A DNA stretch of 19,112 bases from Mariprofundus sp. GTDB taxonomy: Bacteria; Pseudomonadota; Zetaproteobacteria; Mariprofundales; Mariprofundaceae. The translations under genes were made by a program, and so were the position numbers. Positions 15,079-19,112 of this stretch are shown here, in pieces. Location of the stretch: the NCBI GenBank assembly GCA_015485035.1, contig WFUI01000141.1, forward strand, positions 1 through 19,112, given 5' to 3'. The notes under the pieces were generated by a model. The model had not been told where the DNA came from and did no database searches. It saw only the letters and a program-made list of their open reading frames with translations. Position 1 is the stretch's first letter. Each line of letters begins with the position of its first letter.

Positions 15079-15839
15079 TGCCGAACCCTGTTTATGGTGG
15101 TTATGACCCCGATGCGATTTTTCACTTTGGCCGCATGAGCAGCACTGATACGGCACTTAAAAATGCTATTAATGATCTGATTGTTTGGACAAAAATCGAC
15201 GGTACATGGTCAAAAATTAAAGCGATTGTTCCAGTTAGCGATAATGGCCCAGACTCGCTGCTCGATTTAAAAGGAACTTATGATGCGTCCCTTGTAAATT
15301 CACCCGCGTTTACTGTAAATAGGGGGTTTACTATCAATGAAGCAGCTAATGCTTACATAAATAGTAATTTTCTTGCTAGTAATTTGTCCAGAACATCACA
15401 TTGTCTTTTTGTTTATGTCAGAACATCGCTTGCTGATTTTGGATACCTTGCAGGAGCAGGCAGCACAGCTAACGATAGTATCACCCTGCAAAATGAGACT
15501 AGCTCAGGAAATGTATATTTTTATGGTGATGTGTGGGGGACTACGTCAGAAACAGGCTTGCCAGCGGCGTTAGGTTTTATCGGGGGTTCAAGAATTGGCA
15601 ACGATGAAATATTGCGTATAAATGCTTCCGAAGCAAACTTTACGCTAACGTCTTCTTTGGGTGATCCTCTGACATCAGGCAATGTTTTTATCGGTAATTT
15701 CAATGGTTTTTCTGCTAATCCTCTTGATGGCGCCCAAATTGCTGCATGGGGGTTTGCTGAGGGGTTAACTTCCTCTGAGCTATCAAATCTGCGTGATCGC
15801 ATCCAGGCATATATGGTTGCGCGCGGAGCGGCAGTCTAG
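15075..15839 (+). CDS. receptor-binding tail protein, lectin-like (LamG/ConA type)
   Basis: 254 residues from ATG 15075, which overlaps the fibre stop; a second ATG at 15078 is equally possible. AGGTGC at 15063-15068 is the likely ribosome site. Residues about 5-75 (DPDAIFHFGRMSSTDTALKNAINDLIVWTKIDGTW..IKAIVPV) match the 'a.aFi..agiTd...k.AIn.LV..LK..giW.KmkAiYPf' head found in many phage tail proteins. The remaining 180 residues are beta-rich with NVFIGNFNG and end DGAQIAAWGFAEGLTSSELSNLRDRIQAYM, the closing pattern of concanavalin-like lectin domains on phage tails. The likely role is recognition of a surface sugar. The lectin part is distinctly AT-richer than the flanking genes (lines of about 28-38% GC at 15300-15420), as expected for an exchangeable host-range domain. 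Confidence 0.75.
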   Translation: MMPNPVYGGYDPDAIFHFGRMSSTDTALKNAINDLIVWTKIDGTWSKIKAIVPVSDNGPDSLLDLKGTYDASLVNSPAFTVNRGFTINEAANAYINSNFLASNLSRTSHCLFVYVRTSLADFGYLAGAGSTANDSITLQNETSSGNVYFYGDVWGTTSETGLPAALGFIGGSRIGNDEILRINASEANFTLTSSLGDPLTSGNVFIGNFNGFSANPLDGAQIAAWGFAEGLTSSELSNLRDRIQAYMVARGAAV

Positions 15840-15840
15840 C

Positions 15841-16278
15841 GTGCCAAATTACAGCCGCTCATCGAAAGCAAAACTAAACCAGTGCCACCCTGATCTGCAG
15901 CTCGTATTCGCAGTCGTCATTCAGAGCTGGGATAACACCATCCTGACCGGTCACCGAGGCAAAGAGGAACAAACAAAGAAGTTCCTAAATGGAGAGTCAA
16001 AAGTACAGTGGCCAAACAGCAAGCATAATTCGACGCCATCGATGGCGGTTGATGCATCGCCCTGGCCAATTCCGAAAAAGTGGGGGAAAGGGAATCGTAA
16101 TGAGTATGAGAAATTCAGGTATTTTGCCTTCTACGTGATCGGGGTGGCGGATACGCTCTACCAGGCAGGGGAAATATCGCATGTGCTTCGGTGGGGCGGC
16201 GATTGGGATATGGACAAGGATGTAACAGATCAGAAGTTCAACGATCTTATTCACTTCGAACTGAGGAAACCGACATGA
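15841..16278 (+). CDS. endolysin, M15-type L-Ala-D-Glu / D,D-peptidase
   Basis: 145 residues from GTG 15841, one base after the previous stop; GGAG at 15825-15828 lies 12 bases upstream, slightly long. An in-frame ATG at 15793 lies within the preceding gene and would add a non-homologous leader. The zinc-peptidase M15 pattern is clear: a helix with QLVFAVVIQSWD, then TGHRGKEEQ, then SKH62-N-S-T-P-S-M-A-V-D71, and WGGDWD followed by LIH138FEL. H62, D71 and H138 are the expected zinc ligands. The single compact domain without signal peptide or wall-binding module is typical of Gram-negative phage endolysins that rely on a holin. The next gene, the holin, overlaps as ATGA at 16275-16278. The substrate is the peptide stem of peptidoglycan. 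Confidence 0.9.
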   Translation: MPNYSRSSKAKLNQCHPDLQLVFAVVIQSWDNTILTGHRGKEEQTKKFLNGESKVQWPNSKHNSTPSMAVDASPWPIPKKWGKGNRNEYEKFRYFAFYVIGVADTLYQAGEISHVLRWGGDWDMDKDVTDQKFNDLIHFELRKPT

Positions 16279-16775
16279 TTGAATTAGCTATGCTGGCGGC
16301 AAAGTTTGTCCCGTCCATTATCGGTATGATTGCCGGAGATAATGCGGAAGAAAAGGCGGAAAAAGTGGTTGATATCGCCCGAACCATTACTGGAATTGAT
16401 GAGCCAGAATCCGCGATAGAAGCACTGTCCCGCAACCCACAGACCGCCATGCTGTTTCAGCAGGCGGTGATGTCCTACCAGCTGGAGCTGGCGCGTGAAG
16501 ACACCAAACGCATTCAGGCAGTCAACCAGACCATGCAGATGGAAGGCAAGTCTGAGCACTGGGCGCAGTGGCTCTGGCGCCCGTTCAATGGCTTCATGTT
16601 CGGAATCACCCTATTCTGGAACTACGTCATCAACGAAACGCCGGCAGATATTCCACAGTTCGTTCTGATGGCGTGGGCGGCCGTGCTGGGAGTGACGGCC
16701 TGGCATCGAGGCAAAACAAAAATGGCTGCTGTTTCAGGGGGGATTAGAGGGATTGTAAATCGGACGCTGGGGTAG
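16275..16775 (+). CDS. holin of the 3TM (gene-transfer-release) family
   Basis: 166 residues, ATG at 16275 overlapping the endolysin stop; GAGGAAA at 16263-16269 is a strong ribosome site. An in-frame upstream ATG at 16191 would lie deep in the endolysin. The hydrophobic start (IELAMLAAKFVPSIIGMIAG) is followed by an amphipathic, charged middle with AEEKAEKVVDIARTITGIDEPESAIEAL and a long helix LELAREDTKRIQAVNQTM. The conserved WAQWLWRPFNGFMFG then leads into a second and third membrane segment (about residues 108-125 and 132-150). This order matches the PF11351-type 3TM holin family. Role: permeabilises the inner membrane to release the endolysin. It is the last late gene before the attachment region. 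Confidence 0.85.
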   Translation: MIELAMLAAKFVPSIIGMIAGDNAEEKAEKVVDIARTITGIDEPESAIEALSRNPQTAMLFQQAVMSYQLELAREDTKRIQAVNQTMQMEGKSEHWAQWLWRPFNGFMFGITLFWNYVINETPADIPQFVLMAWAAVLGVTAWHRGKTKMAAVSGGIRGIVNRTLG

Positions 16776-16776
16776 C

Positions 16777-16950
16777 TCAGGAGCGAGATTTTATTTCTTT
16801 TATCTGGTCACTGATACTGTTAAACAGATAATCTGGATATAGGCCATCACCGTCCATGGTAGGCACAGAGATAAAATGGCCGTCCGAAGTTTCCCAGAAT
16901 TTTGCTGTGTTAGTTGCTTCTGTGGTCGGCTTTAGGTTCCAATCCTTCAT
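16777..16950 (-). CDS. possible small hypothetical protein, 57 residues
   Basis: The frame from ATG at 16950 to TGA at 16777-16779 gives MKDWNLKPTTEATNTA, then KFWETSDGHFISVPTMDG, and ends ISDQIKEIKSRS. The composition is protein-like (Trp/Asp/Gly turns, an amphipathic end) and it ends one base from the convergent holin stop, a tight fit that favours a real gene. Against it, no good Shine-Dalgarno site precedes the ATG. The frame stays open upstream through the att repeats, so the true start could be earlier. No family recognised. It could be a phage-encoded small protein or a relic of a longer one. Confidence 0.4.
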   Translation of the reverse strand: MKDWNLKPTTEATNTAKFWETSDGHFISVPTMDGDGLYPDYLFNSISDQIKEIKSRS

Positions 16951-17007
16951 CAGAGCAGCAAGGAATATGCGTTTAGGTGTAGGTGTCCTGCGAAGGGATA
17001 TAAAATG

Positions 17008-17068
17008 TGGACCAAAATATGGACCATTCCAGCCAAATATGGACCAATATAGACCACTTTCGTGGTCC
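17008..17068. repeat. left arm-type repeats (probable integrase/Xis sites)
   Basis: TGGACCAAAATA at 17008-17019, TGGACCATT at 17020-17028, a degenerate AGCCAAATA at 17031-17039, TGGACCAATATA at 17040-17051 and AGACCAC at 17051-17057. An inverted copy, GTGGTCCGC, at 17062-17070 makes a GACCAC-TTTC-GTGGTC palindrome at 17052-17067. The first two form a tandem pair whose counterpart lies on the other side of the core. Confidence 0.65.
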
Positions 17069-17104
17069 GCATGGTTTTGTAAGTTTATGATAATAAAGGA
17101 AAAA

Positions 17105-17132
17105 TGGTGGAGGCGGCGGGAATCGAACCCGC
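17105..17132 (-). other. att core: 3' end of a tRNA or tmRNA gene (T arm, acceptor strand, CCA)
   Basis: On the minus strand this reads a T arm GCGGG-TTCGATT-CCCGC (17132 down to 17116), acceptor strand CGCCTCC (17115-17109), discriminator A (17108) and CCA (17107-17105). The 5' part of the RNA is missing: no matching acceptor half lies between here and the integrase stop. It therefore acts as the crossover core that would rebuild the host gene's end on integration. A73 with this acceptor fits tmRNA (ssrA) or a tyrosine/leucine-type tRNA better than serine; which one cannot be settled here. Homology with the host may continue a few bases to about 17142. Confidence 0.75.
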
Positions 17133-17166
17133 TCACCAGTCAATGATAATGCGGCCTCACAGATGT

Positions 17167-17190
17167 AGGGACCAAAAATAGGGACCATTT
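17167..17190. repeat. right arm-type repeat pair
   Basis: AGGGACCAAAAATA (17167-17180) followed by AGGGACCATTT (17180-17190) repeats, in the same order and orientation, the left-arm pair GGACCAAAATA / GGACCATT. The pair lies between the att core and the integrase stop codon. Confidence 0.65.
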
Positions 17191-17211
17191 CAGATCCCGG
17201 AGTCCCCGTGA

Positions 17212-18387
17212 TCACCCTGCATCTGACTTCATTCTGTCAGAGTGTGCAGCCGTTGTTTTGTTGCCGGCATGGGGATCATCTTCGGGGATGTATGCGGCGT
17301 ATGTTCTGGCTGTGAATGCCCAATCTGTGTGCCCCAGCTGTCGTGACACCCACTGAATCCGCTCACCGTCCGTGAGCAGCATGGAAGCATAGCTGTGGCG
17401 CGTCTGGTACGGCCTCCTGTAACGCACTCCAGCCCGTTTCAGGGCTGGCTGCCATAATGTCTTTCTGATAGGTTGATCGCCTGTCCAGCGTTCCTCTGTG
17501 CGCGGATTCTGGAATATTTCTTCACCCTTCAGGAAAGTGAATGATTTCTGGTCGTTGAGCGCAGACAAGGCCTCCGGCAGCAGTTTGACTTCGCGCTCAC
17601 TGGCCGAGGTCTTGGGTTCTTCTGGTTCACTGGCGGCCTGTGTGAGCGCCTTGGTGACATAAACAACACCACGGATAAAATCTATATCCTCCCAATCAAG
17701 AGCGACCAGCTCTGACGTTCTGAGGCCGGTAAAGAAGGCGAATTTAATCAGGTTTTTGCCCTGGCCTGTCAGCTTGCCCAGAATAGCCTGGCGCTCATCG
17801 TGCGTGAATGGATCGATATCCCGGTTTCGCTTCCTGGCTTTTCCGCGCCTGCGTTTGATCTTGAAATTGGCAATAGGGTTTTCGTGAAGCAGTTCATCTG
17901 ATACTGCGTCATCCAGCGCTGCCCGAAGGGGGCTGATGATGTTGCCGATCGTTTTGGGTGTTATGTCCAGTGAGCTCACATAGTCACGGATATGTTTCAG
18001 TCGTAGCTCATATAGGTGTATTTTGCCAAAAGCTGGAACAAGGTGGCCGGCAATTATTTTTCGGTAACCGTTGACTGTCGAAGAGCTGAAATGCTTTTCG
18101 TTATTATCGATCCATTCTTCCAGGTATGGACCAATCGTTAATGGTTTTTCTGGTGCAAACGGGTTTTTGGTGTCTGGAAAAGTAACACTCCAATCAAAGG
18201 AACCATCTTTGATTGCCTCAATTACCTCTGATCTAAATTGTTCTGCTTTTAGAAGATTGGCTGGCGTGGGCTTGGCTTTGATGCGCGGTTTACATCGCCT
18301 TCCGTGCCAGTAGAAGTTGATTTCGATGGTTGATTTTGACGCCGGCCTGACGCCTTCTGTGCCCTTGGAATCTTTCCTTCCACCCAT
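17212..18387 (-). CDS. int: phage integrase, tyrosine recombinase
   Basis: 391 residues, ATG at 18387 with AGAAGGA at 18396-18402 (minus strand) about eight bases upstream. The N-terminus (GVRPASKSTIEINFYWHGRRCKPRIKAKPTPANL) is the small arm-DNA-binding domain of P22/lambdoid-type integrases. A core-binding SAM-like domain follows at about 83-170 (LTIGPYLEEWIDNNE). The catalytic domain has R223 in TGLRTSEL, K259 in the beta hairpin, the Y-Q-T-R330-H motif, LGH353 and the nucleophile Y363 in RTYAAYIP. All expected residues are present, with Tyr replacing His in the H-x-x-R box, as in many phage integrases. The stop lies 22 bases from the right arm repeats. It starts inside the excisionase gene, so it is probably expressed from the same minus-strand transcript. 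Confidence 0.93.
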   Translation of the reverse strand: MGGRKDSKGTEGVRPASKSTIEINFYWHGRRCKPRIKAKPTPANLLKAEQFRSEVIEAIKDGSFDWSVTFPDTKNPFAPEKPLTIGPYLEEWIDNNEKHFSSSTVNGYRKIIAGHLVPAFGKIHLYELRLKHIRDYVSSLDITPKTIGNIISPLRAALDDAVSDELLHENPIANFKIKRRRGKARKRNRDIDPFTHDERQAILGKLTGQGKNLIKFAFFTGLRTSELVALDWEDIDFIRGVVYVTKALTQAASEPEEPKTSASEREVKLLPEALSALNDQKSFTFLKGEEIFQNPRTEERWTGDQPIRKTLWQPALKRAGVRYRRPYQTRHSYASMLLTDGERIQWVSRQLGHTDWAFTARTYAAYIPEDDPHAGNKTTAAHSDRMKSDAG

Positions 18388-18542
18388 GCTTCGTATCCTT
18401 CTTTGCTAATCATTACTTTGCCGTCTGGCGCCTTCATCCAGACGATACCTTCCGGCCAAACACCTTTTGATGTTTTGGAGTATATCGCATTCAGCGTATA
18501 TCCGGTTTCTTCAGCATGTTTTTCAACTGTTCGATACGTCAT
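18249..18542 (-). CDS. xis: excisionase-like protein
   Basis: 97 residues, ATG at 18542 preceded by AGG six bases upstream on the minus strand. The first 55 residues, VEKHAEETGYTLNAIYSK and GVWPEGIVWMKAPDGKVMISKEGYEAWVEG, follow the winged-helix excisionase pattern: helix, turn 'TGYT..AI..K...G.W.eG..w..APDG', then 'i...G...WveG'. The C-terminal 40 residues are polar and low-complexity, overlapping the integrase start by 139 bases in another frame. Such xis-int overlap is known in lambda, where it links the levels of the two proteins. Role: bends att DNA and directs integrase to excise. It lies directly upstream of int in the early minus-strand operon. Confidence 0.85.
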   Translation of the reverse strand: MTYRTVEKHAEETGYTLNAIYSKTSKGVWPEGIVWMKAPDGKVMISKEGYEAWVEGKIPRAQKASGRRQNQPSKSTSTGTEGDVNRASKPSPRQPIF

Positions 18543-18617
18543 ACAAAACCTAAGTTGCTGATAATTTGTAAATTTTTATCATTTTTTATAATTGTGCGAG
18601 CGTCAGGCGGCATTTGT
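18543..18617 (-). promoter_or_regulatory. AT-rich gap upstream of xis, candidate promoter region
   Basis: Seventy-five very AT-rich bases with T-runs separate xis from the next minus-strand gene, the only open space in the early operon. Several TATAAA/TTATCA-like -10 boxes can be read on the minus strand, but none has a convincing -35 partner at 16-18 bases, so no exact promoter is proposed. Confidence 0.3.
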
Positions 18618-18926
18618 TCAATCTATATTTCCACAAACACGGGGCAAGCTCTTTCTGAGACCTTCGAGAACGCGCGACCAGCCTATGCGTTCTTTCCACG
18701 GTTTCCCATCAGCAACAGCACGATAACAGTCAATACGGCCGGTTTTAAATAACTGAATGTGATGAGTGATCGTCCCAAAATCATGATCGATAATAATAAT
18801 TTCACGCCGAAGGTCTGGTAGAATGATAGGATAGTCAGGTGTAGATGATTCTAGGCGAATCCGTTCTTTTGCTTCGCGCATGTTTTGCAACTTTTTACTA
18901 TATCTACTTCTTTTTCTGTATGGCAT
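18618..18926 (-). CDS. conserved-looking small phage protein of unknown function, 102 residues
   Basis: ATG at 18926 is preferred over an internal ATG at 18881 because AAGGT lies about ten bases upstream on the minus strand; the internal ATG has no ribosome site. The protein has a basic N-terminus (YRKRSRYSKK), then REAKERIRLESSTPDYPIILPDLRREIIIIDHDFG, and HHIQLFKTGRIDCYRAVADGKPWKERIGWSRVLEGLRKSLPRV. From memory, proteins with 'DYP.eLPdLRR.iii.dfDfG', 'RiDcYr.v.dG..wk.riGWSk.l.glRka.pR' recur beside integrase in proteobacterial prophages. No function is established that I know of. It could be a DNA-binding early protein given its charge. It is followed after 75 AT-rich bases by xis, likely the xis promoter region. 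Confidence 0.7.
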   Translation of the reverse strand: MPYRKRSRYSKKLQNMREAKERIRLESSTPDYPIILPDLRREIIIIDHDFGTITHHIQLFKTGRIDCYRAVADGKPWKERIGWSRVLEGLRKSLPRVCGNID

Positions 18927-18969
18927 TTACTCAGTACCTTGCATGGTCCGTCTAATATACTGTTAGGTA

Positions 18970-19112
18970 TTAACCAACTTTCGGCGGCTTCAATTTGTGC
19001 CGCCGAGTTAGCGCGTCCTCTATTAGCAACGCTCTATTTGTTCCATCCTGCTCATCCATCCACTGCCACATCCATTCAGGCAATTTGATAGACCTCGCCG
19101 TTTTTTTGAGTA
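18970..19112 (-). CDS. C-terminal part of a small phage protein (truncated by window edge)
   Basis: On the minus strand a frame enters from the right edge and ends at TAA 18970-18972, giving 46 residues: LKKTARSIKLPEWMWQWM, then DEQDGTNRALLIEDALTRRHKL and KPPKVG. The pattern 'sIkLPEW.W.wmDEq.gtnRa.lIedAL' suggests a ribbon-helix-helix (Arc/CopG-like) DNA-binding fold: a short strand followed by two helices. The start lies beyond the window. It is in the same direction and probably the same operon as the three genes to its left, 43 bases before the next start, and may act as an early regulator. Confidence 0.6.
   Translation of the reverse strand, partial: LKKTARSIKLPEWMWQWMDEQDGTNRALLIEDALTRRHKLKPPKVG

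Larger units (their letters stand above)
17008..17190. other. attP: attP: phage attachment site with two flanking arms
   Basis: A tRNA/tmRNA 3'-end core (17105-17132) lies between two sets of GGACCA-type direct repeats, left at 17008-17068 and right at 17167-17190. It sits just downstream of the integrase stop (17212), the usual place for a tyrosine-recombinase attachment site. Both arms and phage genes on both sides show the unrecombined attP form rather than a prophage end. The whole stretch 16951-17211 contains no other supportable gene. Confidence 0.7.

Noticed and set aside
16777..17136. 119-residue minus-strand frame read as one gene
   Set aside because: Its first 60 residues are translated att core and arm repeats (the tRNA fragment read as SGFDSRRLHH); only the last 57 residues look like protein, and these are listed separately.
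17105..17211. A complete tRNA gene
   Set aside because: Only the T arm, acceptor 3' strand and CCA are present. No complementary 5' acceptor, D arm or anticodon arm is found before the integrase stop.
18566..18592. Plus-strand promoter (TTGTAA, 15 bases, TATAAT)
   Set aside because: Spacing is short and no plus-strand gene follows; the AT-rich gap gives such boxes by chance.
18981..19006. Inverted repeat TCGGCGGC / GCCGCCGA as a terminator
   Set aside because: The 8-bp stem has a 10-base loop and no T-run on either side, and lies within the truncated coding frame.
1..19112. CRISPR array, insertion sequence or toxin-antitoxin pair
   Set aside because: No regularly spaced repeats, no transposase motif or terminal inverted repeats, and no recognisable toxin-antitoxin pair were seen on either strand.

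Overview
The window is part of a temperate, short-tailed (podovirus-type) bacteriophage genome. The late genes on the + strand follow the T7-like order nozzle, gp13-like, gp14-like, gp15-like, very large gp16-position protein, tail fibre, then lysis genes. They are followed by an attachment site and by integrase and excisionase on the minus strand. No portal, capsid or terminase gene is present; these presumably lie to the left. The host is probably a gammaproteobacterium, judging from mid-50s GC in the core genes, strong Shine-Dalgarno sites and the tRNA/tmRNA-type att core. The species cannot be named from the sequence.

Layout. 1-2335: markedly AT-rich (individual lines sampled at about 28-35% GC). 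It holds the end of an unknown gene, a 62-residue small protein and a 649-residue protein resembling the TIGR03790 family. 2332-14158: a tightly packed, translationally coupled operon of about 53% GC. It encodes a nozzle/stabilization-type protein, a GNAT-like gp13 homologue, two proteins beginning Met-Cys, a gp15-position protein and a 2436-residue polyvalent protein. The last has a HEXXH zincin motif, a MuF C-terminal-like domain, LPD-like regions and an ejection-type C-terminus. 14184-14206: rho-independent terminator. 14224-16775: tail fibre, receptor-binding protein, M15-type endolysin and 3TM holin. 16776-17211: attP region. 17212-19112 (minus strand): integrase, an overlapping excisionase, a conserved-looking small phage protein and the 3' end of another small gene.

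How the parts fit: the + strand genes build the tail nozzle, the DNA-ejection proteins, the host-recognition fibre and the lysis cassette. The minus strand genes handle integration and excision. The att core is the last part of a tRNA or tmRNA gene (T arm, acceptor strand, CCA). It is flanked on both sides by the same paired GGACCA-type repeats, which look like integrase arm sites. Both arms being present, with phage genes on each side, implies an intact attP, that is, a free or circular phage genome rather than an integrated prophage.

The most interesting items are: the modular architecture of the 2436-residue protein, where an (L/M)-(F/Y)-S-(K/R)-(P/S) motif precedes each of four modules; a perfect terminator-like hairpin buried in that gene at a module junction; the TIGR03790-like protein in an AT-rich left segment; and the symmetrical attP arms.
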